Positions 34,745 through 43,625 of a stretch of 64,000 bases of DNA are shown piece by piece. The position numbers and the translations under genes are program-made. The DNA comes from Microbulbifer agarilyticus S89 (GTDB taxonomy: Bacteria > Pseudomonadota > Gammaproteobacteria > Pseudomonadales > Cellvibrionaceae): assembly GCF_000220505.1 (NCBI RefSeq), contig NZ_AFPJ01000037.1:1-64000 (forward strand), in the 5' to 3' direction. A model generated the notes under the pieces. That model had not been told where the DNA came from, ran no database searches, and was given only the letters and a program-made list of their open reading frames with translations. Position 1 is the stretch's first letter. Every line of letters begins with the position of its first letter.

Positions 34745-35806
34745 ATGGATCAACAGCAGTGGCAGGATTTTCTCAGCACCCAGGGCGCCCTCTGGCGGGA
34801 CGGATATGCCGAATTCGTCGACGATGCGCCGGAGAGTAAGGGCGCACTGCGGCTCATCGACCTGAGCCCGCTGGGAGCCATGGCGATCCGAGGCCCCGAC
34901 AGCCAAAAATTCCTGCAGGGGCAGCTCACCTGCGACCTGGTGAACTTGCCGGACGGACAGCTGACCCTGGGCAGCCACTGCAACCCCAAGGGCCGCATGA
35001 TCAGTGCCTTCTTCGCACTGAAGCTCAGCCAGAGCGAGTTTGTACTGCTGATGCCACGGGATCTGGTGACCACCGCCCTCGCCGCACTGAAGAAATATGC
35101 TGTCTTCTTTAAAACAGAGCTGAGTGACATTAGTGACGAGCAGCGCTGGCTGGCACTGTGCGGCCGCGATGCCTGCCAGGCAGCCAACACACTGCTGGCG
35201 CTGTCGAATACCCCCGACTCCGACCTGATCCCCTCCCAGTTACGCCCCTTTGATCACAATGGGCACCCGGGACTCGCCGCCGGCCTGAGCGAGCGCAACG
35301 TGGTTGTGCAGATACCCGCGGAACAAGCGGCCGACATATGGCAAAAACTTGCGGGCAACGGGGCTGAACCTGGAAGCTACCAGCAATGGCAGCTGCAGCT
35401 GATCGACAGCGGCGTGCCACTGGTCTATCAAAGCACCAGCGAGGAATTCATCCCGCAGATGCTCAACCTGCACCTGCTGGACGCAGTCAGTTTCAAAAAG
35501 GGCTGCTACACCGGGCAGGAAGTGGTTGCACGTATGCAGTATCTGGGAGCTAGCAAGCGACGCATGTACCGCGCGCAAATTGACAGTGGCGAGCTGCCGG
35601 CAGCCGGCGAAGAAATCTTTACCGCAGCGGGCGGGTCCAGCATCGGCAATATTGTGCAGGCCAGTCCTCATGAGGGCGAAATTGCACTGCTGGCGGTGCT
35701 AACCAAGAGCAAAGTGGCGGATGGGGAAAGCCTGCAACTAAAAGATGGCCGCGTACTGGAACTGCTTGAGTTACCGTACGATGCGGATGCCGACCCGTTG
35801 GCGTGA
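34745..35806 (+). CDS. ygfZ: tRNA-modifying / Fe-S cluster protein YgfZ
   Basis: A 353-residue folate-binding protein related to the T-protein of glycine cleavage. It supports repair or assembly of certain Fe-S enzymes such as MiaB. The signature 'KKGCYTGQE' contains the essential Cys254; the N-terminal 'GPDSQKFLQGQLTCDL' and 'NPKGRMISAFF' are typical. The start at 34745 has a GAG about 9 bases upstream. It is divergent from sdhE-ygfX, a conserved neighbourhood. Confidence 0.93.
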   Translation: MDQQQWQDFLSTQGALWRDGYAEFVDDAPESKGALRLIDLSPLGAMAIRGPDSQKFLQGQLTCDLVNLPDGQLTLGSHCNPKGRMISAFFALKLSQSEFVLLMPRDLVTTALAALKKYAVFFKTELSDISDEQRWLALCGRDACQAANTLLALSNTPDSDLIPSQLRPFDHNGHPGLAAGLSERNVVVQIPAEQAADIWQKLAGNGAEPGSYQQWQLQLIDSGVPLVYQSTSEEFIPQMLNLHLLDAVSFKKGCYTGQEVVARMQYLGASKRRMYRAQIDSGELPAAGEEIFTAAGGSSIGNIVQASPHEGEIALLAVLTKSKVADGESLQLKDGRVLELLELPYDADADPLA

Positions 35807-35851
35807 ACCGGCGCAAGTGCCTATTTCACGCATCGATCTGAAGCGCACAAC

Positions 35852-36574
35852 TTATATTTCTACGGCGACCCGTTGCAGCGTTGCTGCCGGCGGCAAGGAC
35901 CAATCGATGGGCGCTGCGCCACGCTGCTGTAAATAGGCATTGGCCTGGGAAAACGGCCGTGTACCAAAAAAGCCCCGGTGTGCCGACAGCGGCGATGGGT
36001 GCGGGCCGCGCAGCACCAGATGCCGGCGGTTATCGATAAACCCTCCTTTTTTCTGCGCGTAGCTACCCCACAAAATAAACACCAGACCATCACGCTGTTC
36101 GGCTAGCGCATGCACTGCCGCGTCGGTAAATTGCTCCCAACCGCGCCCCTGGTGTGCGCCGGCTTTGCTCTCCTCTACGGTCAGCGTGGCATTCAGCAAT
36201 AAAACGCCCTGCTCCGCCCAGGGCTGCAGGCAACCGTGATCGGGCGGTACGATGCCGAGGTCCGACTCCATTTCTTTGTAAATATTTTTTAGCGATGGTG
36301 GAATCCGCACTCCCGGCATTACCGAAAAACACAGGCCGTGTGCCTGCCCCGCGCCGTGATACGGGTCCTGCCCAAGAATCACGACTTTCACCTGGTCGAA
36401 GGGCGTGGAATTGAAGGCATTAAAAACCTGTGTACTCGGTGGGAAGATCGATTTACCGGCCTGCTTTTCCTGCTGTAAGAATGCCCGCAACTCGGCCATA
36501 TACGGCTGATCAAATTGGGATTCCAGCACGGCGTACCAGGATGGGTGAATCTTGATATTTTCAGGAGCCTGCAT
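35852..36574 (-). CDS. ung: Uracil-DNA glycosylase (family 1)
   Basis: A 240-residue base-excision repair enzyme that removes uracil from DNA. The water-activating motif 'GQDPYHG' has Asp70; the minor-groove loop '[13 protein letters not shown]' begins at His192; '[11 protein letters not shown]' and '[12 protein letters not shown]' are the other family blocks. Its ATG at 36574 overlaps the end of a second uracil-DNA glycosylase-family gene by 14 bases, so the two are coupled. Confidence 0.97.
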   Translation of the reverse strand: MQAPENIKIHPSWYAVLESQFDQPYMAELRAFLQQEKQAGKSIFPPSTQVFNAFNSTPFDQVKVVILGQDPYHGAGQAHGLCFSVMPGVRIPPSLKNIYKEMESDLGIVPPDHGCLQPWAEQGVLLLNATLTVEESKAGAHQGRGWEQFTDAAVHALAEQRDGLVFILWGSYAQKKGGFIDNRRHLVLRGPHPSPLSAHRGFFGTRPFSQANAYLQQRGAAPIDWSLPPAATLQRVAVEI

Positions 36575-37166
36575 TATCGACCTTTAAAACCTGGTGAACA
36601 TGCGCGCGTAACGCCGGCACCACCTCCTGATCGAACCAGGGGCGGCGTTGCAACCACAGGGTATTCCTGGGACTCGGGTGGGGAAGCGGAAAAAAGCCAT
36701 GGGGCAGTGCATCGGCATAATGCCGCACATTTTCGGTAATGCTGCCATACCAGTGGGGCAGATAGAAGCGCTGGCTATACTGCCCGATCAGCAAGGTCAG
36801 CTGGATATTCGGCATGAGCGCCAGCAGGCGACTGTGCCAGGTGGCGGCACACTCTGGCCTGGGGGGAAGATCACCACCCTTGCCACGCCCCGGGTAGCAA
36901 AACCCCATGGGCACAATAGCGATGCGCGAACCATCGTAAAAGGTTTCCCGGTCCAGCTGCAGCCAGTCTCGCAGGCGATCCCCGGAGGGATCGTTCCAGG
37001 GAATACCGGTCTCGTGTACGCGGGTGCCGGGCGCTTGCCCAACTATCAGTAATTGAGCCGACCTTGCCGCACTCAGAACCGGGCGCGGCCCCCGTGGCAA
37101 GTGCTCCTCGCACAGCCGGCAAGCCCGCACATCGTTGAGTAGTTGGTCGAGTTTGGTAGTGGCCAA
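36561..37166 (-). CDS. Uracil-DNA glycosylase superfamily protein, probable 4Fe-4S
   Basis: A 201-residue protein of the Fe-S uracil-DNA glycosylase group (family 4/5-like). Four cysteines have the expected spacing: Cys16-x2-Cys19 and Cys90-x15-Cys106. The active-site loop reads '[13 protein letters not shown]' and the C-terminal loop 'LPHPSPRNT' (162-169). Many proteobacteria carry this version, usually annotated only as UDG family. Whether it acts on uracil or another lesion is unknown. It overlaps ung by 14 bases. Confidence 0.85.
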   Translation of the reverse strand: MATTKLDQLLNDVRACRLCEEHLPRGPRPVLSAARSAQLLIVGQAPGTRVHETGIPWNDPSGDRLRDWLQLDRETFYDGSRIAIVPMGFCYPGRGKGGDLPPRPECAATWHSRLLALMPNIQLTLLIGQYSQRFYLPHWYGSITENVRHYADALPHGFFPLPHPSPRNTLWLQRRPWFDQEVVPALRAHVHQVLKVDNAGS

Positions 37167-37172
37167 TGGGAA

Positions 37173-38186
37173 CTAAGGCCTCTGCGGTTTACGTGCGCCA
37201 TTGCGTGGGGAAGCATTGACGAACTCCGGCAAGGCCAGCTGTAACAGCAGGCCGCGGCGGTCTCCAGCGTCCGCAGCGCGGGCCACCCCATTGTTGTCCA
37301 GCACCACGAAGATACCCTGTGGGTTAATCGCCAAACCCTCGCCCTTACCAAAGCGGGTATCGCGATACACGAACTCTGGCGCATGCTCAATATCCCGATA
37401 GTGCACGCACCACTCGGCAAGTAAGCTGGCTGGCTCCCGTCGACACACGGCAAAGGCGTTGCGTTCCAGGGTGAACAGGCCACCATCGTAGTAGGCCAGT
37501 GCGGTAACGTCCTCGGCGCGACCGCGAAAATCGAGGCCGGCCACTCCGGGAAGTGCACGGAAATCCTTGCCCTCGACCTCGTCGCGCTCGAGTCGCAGCA
37601 GCCCGCGAGGTTCTCGCTCCAGGGCCACCCAAAAGACGCCCTCTGCCTTTACAAGCCCCTCACTCTCTGCATTAAAAACCTGCAGGTAACCGCGTTCACG
37701 GGCAGACTCAGACCAGCGCGGGACCAGCCATTGCGCACGCTTTGCCGCAGAATCAAGCCGCGCGATACGATTGTGTCGCTCACTGAGCAGGTATACGCCC
37801 GAGGCATCACAGGTTATACCCTCAAAATCCATGCTCAACGGGGTGCTGGCGTAATGCAGTGCGCGTACTTTTAACGGTACCGGCTGATCGTCTGGTAAAT
37901 CCGGGCGGGCAAAACGCGCCTTCGGCTCCAGGGTGACGCGCTCGGCACCCTCCCGGACTGGCAAGTGATAAATGTGCTCCGAGGATTTATCCGCAACCGC
38001 GAGCAGCTCGCCGTCGCAAAAACTCAGACCGGAAATATCCAGATCTTCACTGCCATCAATCCACCAGGCACCCAGCAGCTTAGCCGGCTTTACCGGTGCG
38101 CCACTGGCGTAAGCACCGCTGCCAGCAAGGTACAGAAAAATGCCGGCAACGAGCCAGAAAACGCAGTGACGCATGCAGGAAAACAT
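37173..38186 (-). CDS. Secreted beta-propeller protein, phytase-esterase-like
   Basis: A protein of about 337 residues with a signal peptide ('FWLVAGIFLYLAGSGAYAS'). Repeated blade-like strands with Asp/Glu-rich loops ('LSMDFEGITCDASGVYLLSE', 'FGKGEGLAINPQGIFVVLD') fit the 'esterase-like activity of phytase' or SdiA-regulated propeller group, which may bind metal or phosphate esters. No catalytic residues can be assigned. The start is uncertain: ATG 38186 is annotated; a GTG at 38192 has AGGAG 5 bases upstream. It ends 7 bases before the Fe-S UDG gene, so co-transcription is likely. Confidence 0.7.
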   Translation of the reverse strand: MFSCMRHCVFWLVAGIFLYLAGSGAYASGAPVKPAKLLGAWWIDGSEDLDISGLSFCDGELLAVADKSSEHIYHLPVREGAERVTLEPKARFARPDLPDDQPVPLKVRALHYASTPLSMDFEGITCDASGVYLLSERHNRIARLDSAAKRAQWLVPRWSESARERGYLQVFNAESEGLVKAEGVFWVALEREPRGLLRLERDEVEGKDFRALPGVAGLDFRGRAEDVTALAYYDGGLFTLERNAFAVCRREPASLLAEWCVHYRDIEHAPEFVYRDTRFGKGEGLAINPQGIFVVLDNNGVARAADAGDRRGLLLQLALPEFVNASPRNGARKPQRP

Positions 38187-38247
38187 TGCCACAGGCACTC
38201 CTTAAATGGGTACTGCTTAGATAGGCACGCGCTAAATAGCGCTCGCC

Positions 38248-38730
38248 TCAATCCCGGAAATTATTGAACTGCAGCGGCTGCTCCAGCTCTTTCCCGCGTA
38301 ACATAGCCATTACCTGCTGCAGGTCATCGCGCTTCTTGCCGGTAACACGCACCGAATCACCCTGAATCGCGGCCTGCACTTTCAGTTTTTCGTCTTTGAT
38401 GATCTTAACAATCTTTTTTGACAGATCTTTGTCGAGGCCATTCTTCAATGTGACCCCGATCTTAACCAGCTTGCCGGATTGCTCTTCCTCGCCCACATCC
38501 ATCGCCAGTGGGTCGATATCGCACTTGATCAGTGCCGCACGCAACATATCCACCATCTGGTTTACCTGCATATCGGATTCCGCATGCAGCGTCAGCGCAA
38601 ACTCCTTCATTTCTACCTGCGCATCCACACCCTTAAAATCAAAACGATTGGTAATGGTGCGGTTTACCTGATCCACCGCATTGGTCAGTTGGTGTTTATC
38701 GACTTCTGAAACAATATCGAAAGACGGCAT
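38248..38730 (-). CDS. yajQ: YajQ-family nucleotide-binding protein
   Basis: A 160-residue cytoplasmic protein with two ferredoxin-like domains. 'MPSFDIVSEVDKHQLTNAVD' opens the family sequence, then 'RFDFKG' and the C-terminal 'GDSVRVTGKKRDDLQQVM'. Some YajQ proteins (Xanthomonas, Pseudomonas) bind cyclic di-GMP or influence phage and virulence; in E. coli it binds nucleotides. GGAG lies 6 bases before the ATG at 38730, which settles the start against an open frame extending to 38772. It lies 72 bases downstream of yaeQ. Confidence 0.94.
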   Translation of the reverse strand: MPSFDIVSEVDKHQLTNAVDQVNRTITNRFDFKGVDAQVEMKEFALTLHAESDMQVNQMVDMLRAALIKCDIDPLAMDVGEEEQSGKLVKIGVTLKNGLDKDLSKKIVKIIKDEKLKVQAAIQGDSVRVTGKKRDDLQQVMAMLRGKELEQPLQFNNFRD

Positions 38731-38802
38731 CTTATTCTCCATTAACATGGCCAGTTCACATGGCCCGTTCAAATGCCCCGCACGATCGGCGGGATTACAA
38801 TT

Positions 38803-39339
38803 CTATTTCCAGCGCTGCGGTTGCACTTCCACGGTCTGGGTTTCACTCGCCAGCCACAGCTGACCATCCTGGATTGTGGCGGTCAATTCCATGGAGCGCT
38901 CCGCCAGGCCGGCGAGCGCCGCACACTGCTCTGGAGGCAGGAAAAACACCTGCAGGTTATCGAAGCGCGCAGTCGCTGCCTCCATCTTCTGCCACCACAC
39001 CGGTGCCGTGCGCTGGCCATAGGCATAGACCATAACCTGGTCGGCGCGCCCACATGCCTTGCGCACCCGCTCTTCGGCAGGCACGCCCACTTCAATCCAG
39101 GTTTCGATTTCCCCACTCAAATTGTGCTGCCAGACATCGGCCTCATCGTCGCTGGAAAGGCCGCGGGTAAACTCCAGGGTTTCGCTGGCATTCAGTGCAA
39201 ACGCCAGCAGGCGAATCATCATGCGCTCGTCGGTCTCCGAGGGGTGCCGCGCCAGCGTCAGACTGTGCTCCGCATAGTAATCCCGATCCATATCCGCAAC
39301 CTGCAGTCGCGCTTTGAAAATGGTCGCTTTAAGTGCCAT
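38803..39339 (-). CDS. yaeQ: YaeQ family protein
   Basis: A 178-residue protein of the YaeQ family, which has a PD-(D/E)XK nuclease-like fold of unknown substrate. Family blocks: 'MALKATIFKARLQVADMDR', 'RHPSETDERMMIRLLAFAL' and 'EIETWIEVGVPAEERVRKA'. The acidic and lysine residues of a nuclease core may be Glu77 and the nearby 'WIEVG', but this is not certain. A YaeQ homologue (RfaH-suppressing) gave the name; no clear role is known. It is followed by yajQ on the same strand. Confidence 0.92.
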   Translation of the reverse strand: MALKATIFKARLQVADMDRDYYAEHSLTLARHPSETDERMMIRLLAFALNASETLEFTRGLSSDDEADVWQHNLSGEIETWIEVGVPAEERVRKACGRADQVMVYAYGQRTAPVWWQKMEAATARFDNLQVFFLPPEQCAALAGLAERSMELTATIQDGQLWLASETQTVEVQPQRWK

Positions 39340-39500
39340 TACCTACTCTCTAACAGCTCTCTCACTGTCGTTCTCACTCCAACCGGAAAACTCTTGTCCG
39401 AAAACACCGGATTGAAGACTATTATTGTCTGGTTCGTAACCTACAAAGGCTCGGGGACCAGGGATCAAGGACCAGAGGCCAGGGAAAAAGGACCGACAGC

Positions 39501-40142
39501 ATGAACGCTACTCTCAGACTTTCTCACCGGGAGCACCGCCCGCTCAGCAACCCACGCAGATGGCATCTTGCCCTGATCGCCGTCATTGCCTTTGGGCTCA
39601 GTGGTTGCGGCATCAACAACATTCCCAGCTTTGATGAAAATGTGAAAGCCACCTGGGCACAGGTACAGAACCAGTACCAGCGCCGCGCCGACCTGATTCC
39701 CAACCTGGTCAAAACCGTCAAGGCCTATGCGGCCCATGAAAAAGAAACGCTGGAGGCAGTCACCGAGGCGCGCGCCAAGGTGAACTCCATGCAGGTCAAC
39801 TCTGACATTATCAACGATCCGGCGAAACTCCAGCAGTTTGAAGCCGCACAATCTCAATTGAGCAGCGCCCTATCCCGCCTGATGGTAGTCGTTGAACGCT
39901 ACCCGGACCTCAAGGCCAACCAGAATTTCCTGGCGTTACAATCCCAGCTGGAAGGCACCGAAAACCGTATCAGTGTCGCCCGCCGCGATTATATCGCCGC
40001 GGTAGAACGCTACAACCGTGAAATACGCACCTTCCCGGGCAGAATCTGGCACACCGTGCTCTACAGCGATATGCCGCTGCGCGACACCTTCCACGCCACC
40101 TCTGAAGATGCAGAAAAGGCGCCGGAGGTCGACTTCCAGTAA
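39501..40142 (+). CDS. lemA: LemA family lipoprotein
   Basis: A 213-residue LemA-type protein. The lipobox 'LSGC' (Cys36) after a hydrophobic signal segment (about 22-35) predicts a lipid-anchored protein. The helical core is recognisable by 'WAQVQNQYQRRADLIPNLV', 'ARRDYIAAVERYNREI' and 'FPGRIWHTVLY'. LemA proteins often precede TPM-domain genes, as here with two of them. The function is not established. Confidence 0.92.
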   Translation: MNATLRLSHREHRPLSNPRRWHLALIAVIAFGLSGCGINNIPSFDENVKATWAQVQNQYQRRADLIPNLVKTVKAYAAHEKETLEAVTEARAKVNSMQVNSDIINDPAKLQQFEAAQSQLSSALSRLMVVVERYPDLKANQNFLALQSQLEGTENRISVARRDYIAAVERYNREIRTFPGRIWHTVLYSDMPLRDTFHATSEDAEKAPEVDFQ

Positions 40143-40178
40143 CCTAGTTCCACTCACTTCGTGGCGGAATCAAGCGCA

Positions 40179-40931
40179 ATGACGATTCGGCGGGTCGCCC
40201 TGTTGCTACTGCTGTTGCCCGGCGCCTTGTTGGCATGGGTGGCACTAGCGGACATCCAGTTTCCGACGCTGTCCGGCCGTGTCGTCGACAATGCCAACCT
40301 GCTCAGCCAGAGTACGCGCTACCAGTTGACCGAGCGGCTCCAGCAACAGGAGAAGATCAGCAGTAATCAAATCGTGGTGGTTACCCTGCCCGATTTGCAG
40401 GGCCAGACCATCGAGGAATATGGCTATCAGCTGGGTCGCCACTGGAAGATCGGTCAGAAAGGCAAAGACAACGGGGTACTGCTAATTGTCGCCCCTCAGG
40501 ACCGGCAGGTGCGCATTGAGGTCGGGTATGGACTGGAGGGCGCGTTAACCGACGCAATTTCATCCAACATCATTCACACCAAGATATTGCCAGAGTTTCG
40601 CACCGGCAACTTCGATGGCGGTGTTACCGCCGGCGTCGAGTCCATTATTGCCGCCACCCAAAATGAGTATGTACCCGAAGCCACCGATAGCGACGACAAC
40701 CGCCAGCTGGCATTGCTGGTGGGCGTCTTCCTGCTGTTCGTGATGCTGCAGATCTTTGGCGCCTCGGTTCTGGGGGCCCCTGCCGGTAGCAGCGGTTATC
40801 GCCGTGGCCGCTACGGTGGCTACTACGGCGGAGGCGGCTTTGGCGGCGGTTATGGTGGTGGCGGCTTTGGCGGTGGATTTGGTGGTGGCGGCGGCGGCTT
40901 TGGCGGCGGCGGTGCCTCTGGTGGCTGGTAA
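40179..40931 (+). CDS. TPM-domain protein with Gly-rich C-terminus
   Basis: A protein of about 250 residues: signal peptide ('VALLLLLLPGALLAWVALA'), an extracytoplasmic TPM domain ('GRVVDNANLLSQ', 'IEEYGYQLGRHWKIG', 'RQVRIEVGYGLEGALTD'), a transmembrane helix near 188-207, and a glycine-rich tail ending 'GGASGGW'. TPM domains have been linked to phosphatase activity and photosystem repair in plants; in bacteria the role is open. The ATG at 40179 follows GCGGA; a GTG at 40161 is also in frame. It lies 36 bases after lemA. Confidence 0.87.
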   Translation: MTIRRVALLLLLLPGALLAWVALADIQFPTLSGRVVDNANLLSQSTRYQLTERLQQQEKISSNQIVVVTLPDLQGQTIEEYGYQLGRHWKIGQKGKDNGVLLIVAPQDRQVRIEVGYGLEGALTDAISSNIIHTKILPEFRTGNFDGGVTAGVESIIAATQNEYVPEATDSDDNRQLALLVGVFLLFVMLQIFGASVLGAPAGSSGYRRGRYGGYYGGGGFGGGYGGGGFGGGFGGGGGGFGGGGASGGW

Positions 40932-40955
40932 AAACGCAGATTGCGATCGCGGATA

Positions 40956-41567
40956 ATGATGTTAAACGCAAATGAGAAACGGAACCTCTCGGAAACCATC
41001 AAAGAGGTGGAATCCAAGACCGACGCCGAAGTGGTTACCGTATTGGCTGGCCAGTCCGACAATTATCTGTATATATCCACCCTGTGGGCCGCATTCCTCG
41101 CGCTGTTGATAGCACCACTCATGCAGTTTCTGCCCTGGTGGATCGAGTACCAGCAGGCATTCACCTTGCAGTGGATTCTATTTATTGTACTCGCCGTGCT
41201 CTTTCGCTGGCGGCCACTCACCATGTGGCTGGTTCCGAAAAAGATCAAATACTGGCGCGCAGCCAACCTCGCCCGCCGGCAATTCCTCGAGCACGAACTG
41301 CACAGCACCAAGGACCGCCTCGGCTTATTGATCTTTGTATCCCAGGCCGAACATTATGTCGAAATACTTGCCGACCGCGGCCTCGCAGAGCACATCACCA
41401 ATGAAGCCTGGCAGGAAATTGTTGAGAACTTTATTCGCGAAGTGCGCAAGGGAAAAACTGGCGAAGCCTTCGTGCACTGTGTCGAGAAGTGTGGTGAGCT
41501 ACTGGAAGAAGCGGCGCCCGCCACCGTGATCAAGAACGAGCTGCCCAATCACCTAGTCATTCTATAA
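40956..41567 (+). CDS. TPM-domain membrane protein
   Basis: A protein of about 203 residues with a split TPM-like fold: N-terminal 'NLSETIKEVESKTDAEVVTV', two transmembrane helices (about 44-62 and 74-90), then 'FVSQAEHYVEILADRGLAEH' and 'GEAFVHCVEKCGELL'. This short partner regularly follows the Gly-rich TPM gene in proteobacteria. An ATG at 40956 or 40959 is likely (GCGGA just upstream); a TTG at 40941 would extend it. Function unknown; a membrane complex with LemA is inferred from co-occurrence. Confidence 0.85.
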   Translation: MMLNANEKRNLSETIKEVESKTDAEVVTVLAGQSDNYLYISTLWAAFLALLIAPLMQFLPWWIEYQQAFTLQWILFIVLAVLFRWRPLTMWLVPKKIKYWRAANLARRQFLEHELHSTKDRLGLLIFVSQAEHYVEILADRGLAEHITNEAWQEIVENFIREVRKGKTGEAFVHCVEKCGELLEEAAPATVIKNELPNHLVIL

Positions 41568-41620
41568 TTTACCGGCATCTTTCCTTCTTTCGACCGCGAT
41601 AAAAGCTTACAGGTGGTCCA

Positions 41621-42514
41621 ATGCAGCCTTCACTACGCGCTCTCCCTCCCCGGATTCGTAAATACCGAGTCCCCATCGGTATTGGATTGCTGGTGGTCAT
41701 TGGCACCGCAGTAGCCTTCCTCGACGAATCTGGCGCACAAGTATCAGGGTCACCGACGACGTCCTCACTATTCACTTCTGCAGAGCCAGGTACTCCCAGC
41801 CTGGAGTCGCGTCTCGCTTCGGTTGAGGCAACCCTCGATCAGACACTGAAAATCCAGGGGCAACTTCTGGAGCTAGTGAGTGAACTCAGCACGAAGGTAG
41901 CGCCGGAATCAGAAACACCCCAGACGCGGCGCGCCAGCATGTCCACAGCACAATCGCCGGCAACCTCTTCACAGGATTATCGCAATCGGCAGCGGAGCGA
42001 GAATCGCTTCAGTCGCCAGCGGGGCAATCAGGTCCGGCGCCTGATCGACGCTGGCTTCCCCCCCGAGCGAGCGGCGCTGATCATGGATCGGCAGGAGCGC
42101 CTGCAGTACGAGCAGATGCAATACAGTTATGAATATCACCATATGCAGGACAAGCGCTCGGAGCGCGCGGTAGAGCTACAGCAAAAAATCCAGACTTACA
42201 GTAATCCTCGCCGTGTATTTGAGCAAGAGCTGAGCCCGGCGGAGTTTGAGCAGTATCTCAATGCGTTTGGTGGACGTACCGAGATGGAAATCGGCAGTAT
42301 CATCGAATCTGCACCGGCCTATGATGCCGGGCTAAGAGCCGGCGATAAAATCATTCGCTACAACAATCAGCGCGTATTCCATATGGGAGACCTGCGCACA
42401 CAGGTTTACCAGGCAAAACCCGGTTCCTCCGTTGAGGTGGAAATTCAGCGTCGCGGAAGCTCCTCTACGGAAAAAATCTACCTACCCGCTGGCCCACTGG
42501 GCATCCGCGGCTAA
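41621..42514 (+). CDS. Membrane-anchored coiled-coil PDZ-domain protein
   Basis: A 297-residue protein with an N-terminal transmembrane anchor (about 17-35), a short coiled coil ('LESRLASVEATLDQTLKIQG'), a Ser/Gln/Arg-rich linker, a helical segment, and a C-terminal PDZ domain (about 218-292) with 'IIESAPAYDAGLRAGDKII' and 'GSSVEVEIQRRG'. No protease domain is present. AGGTGG lies 4 bases before the ATG. The PDZ domain resembles those of type II secretion GspC or HtrA proteins, but no secretion genes are near, so its partner is unknown. Confidence 0.78.
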   Translation: MQPSLRALPPRIRKYRVPIGIGLLVVIGTAVAFLDESGAQVSGSPTTSSLFTSAEPGTPSLESRLASVEATLDQTLKIQGQLLELVSELSTKVAPESETPQTRRASMSTAQSPATSSQDYRNRQRSENRFSRQRGNQVRRLIDAGFPPERAALIMDRQERLQYEQMQYSYEYHHMQDKRSERAVELQQKIQTYSNPRRVFEQELSPAEFEQYLNAFGGRTEMEIGSIIESAPAYDAGLRAGDKIIRYNNQRVFHMGDLRTQVYQAKPGSSVEVEIQRRGSSSTEKIYLPAGPLGIRG

Positions 42515-42532
42515 CGCAAAACAGGTTAACCA

Positions 42533-43420
42533 CTACCACCGCCAGCTAAACGCCACATAGGGCCCGTGCTGATCAACATCGTAGGCAAAGCGACCATCGG
42601 CGCGAAAGCTTGAATAGTCAATGCCATAGAACAGATATCCAAAGCGGAGTGCGTGACGCTCGCCGAAATCACGCTCCGCACCCATCAACACGCCCCACTG
42701 CAGGTCATCTCCGCCCGCGCCGAAACCGCCAACATCGGCGCGCAGTGCTAATCGCAGGCAACTGGATACCTCAACGCCCGTGCGGAAACCCACGACCGGC
42801 TCCCACCAGGTTTCAGTCCCCCCCAACGACTGCTGGATTCCCGGACCCGGTAAAATCTCGAGCGCGAGATTGGTGTCGATTTCCTGCTTCAGGTAATTCC
42901 AACGCGCACCGGCCGACAGGTCTAATGCCCAGGGATACCGCACCCCGGCCGGTGATTCAAAGGCTCGGTACATTCCCTGCAGAGACAACCATCCCTGCCG
43001 AACATCCACATCGACATTTAAGGTTGCCGTTAGGTCAAGCTCCGGATTCATTGCTGGCGTGAGCGTGGCGCCCTCATCCATGCTCAGCGACACGTAGTAC
43101 AAATCCGCAAGCACACCAAACCGATTTCGCCGCGCCTCGAAGCGCGTGGCGAAGGCGATATCCAGAATCTCCAAGACATCGGATAGGTTCAGGTCGAGAT
43201 CGGCCTCGGTACCGGCAACCGTGGAGGTGCCCTGCGTCGACAACGGCAGGAAAAGATAGGGTGTTAGAGAATACTCCCACTCTTCTGAATTCTCGGCATT
43301 GGAAACTACGGGTGTAAGAACAAACGACAACAGCAAAAAACCTGACAAGAAGGCTCGCCAAACTGATGCGCATCTCGCCCTAAACAATCCGTTTATGCTG
43401 CGGGCCGGCCTGAATTGCAT
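42533..43420 (-). CDS. Probable outer-membrane beta-barrel protein
   Basis: A 295-residue protein with a signal peptide ('FLSGFLLLSFVLTPVVSNAE'), alternating hydrophobic/polar strands rich in Tyr/Trp/Phe, and an aromatic C-terminus ('GPYVAFSWRW') typical of barrels folded by BamA. It resembles OmpW/MipA-size barrels but no specific family is recognised. The ATG at 43420 has AAGGG 7 bases upstream; the frame is open to 43489. It is convergent with the PDZ gene, 18 bases away. Confidence 0.72.
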   Translation of the reverse strand: MQFRPARSINGLFRARCASVWRAFLSGFLLLSFVLTPVVSNAENSEEWEYSLTPYLFLPLSTQGTSTVAGTEADLDLNLSDVLEILDIAFATRFEARRNRFGVLADLYYVSLSMDEGATLTPAMNPELDLTATLNVDVDVRQGWLSLQGMYRAFESPAGVRYPWALDLSAGARWNYLKQEIDTNLALEILPGPGIQQSLGGTETWWEPVVGFRTGVEVSSCLRLALRADVGGFGAGGDDLQWGVLMGAERDFGERHALRFGYLFYGIDYSSFRADGRFAYDVDQHGPYVAFSWRW

Positions 43421-43496
43421 TCCTTCACCCTTAACTCTACATCCATCATCCTTCTGTAACAGTAGAACCAGATAAAGGGCTTTGCTCACTCTGGTG

Positions 43497-43576
43497 GGGA
43501 TGGAGTAAACAGTAAAAAGGACAGAGAGGATAAGGCGAGAAAAAACGGAGAAATAGAGGAAGAAAGAAGAGAAAAA
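43497..43576 (+). repeat. Purine-rich tract
   Basis: About 80 bases that are almost all A and G on the plus strand, between the lysS terminator and the beta-barrel gene. No coding potential is seen. Confidence 0.6.
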
Positions 43577-43605
43577 GCACCGCCTACATTCTATATCAGC
43601 GGTGC
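43572..43605 (-). terminator. Intrinsic terminator of lysS
   Basis: A perfect 7-bp stem GCACCGC / GCGGTGC (43577-43583 with 43599-43605), followed on the minus strand by TTTTT (43576-43572). It lies 21 bases past the lysS stop. Confidence 0.85.
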
Positions 43606-43625
43606 CTGTGCGATGGCGAGGGTGA

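Noticed and set aside
36561..37166. A UDGX-type crosslinking uracil-binding protein
   Set aside because: The active-site loop lacks the KRRIH-type insertion that marks UdgX; the general Fe-S UDG group fits better.
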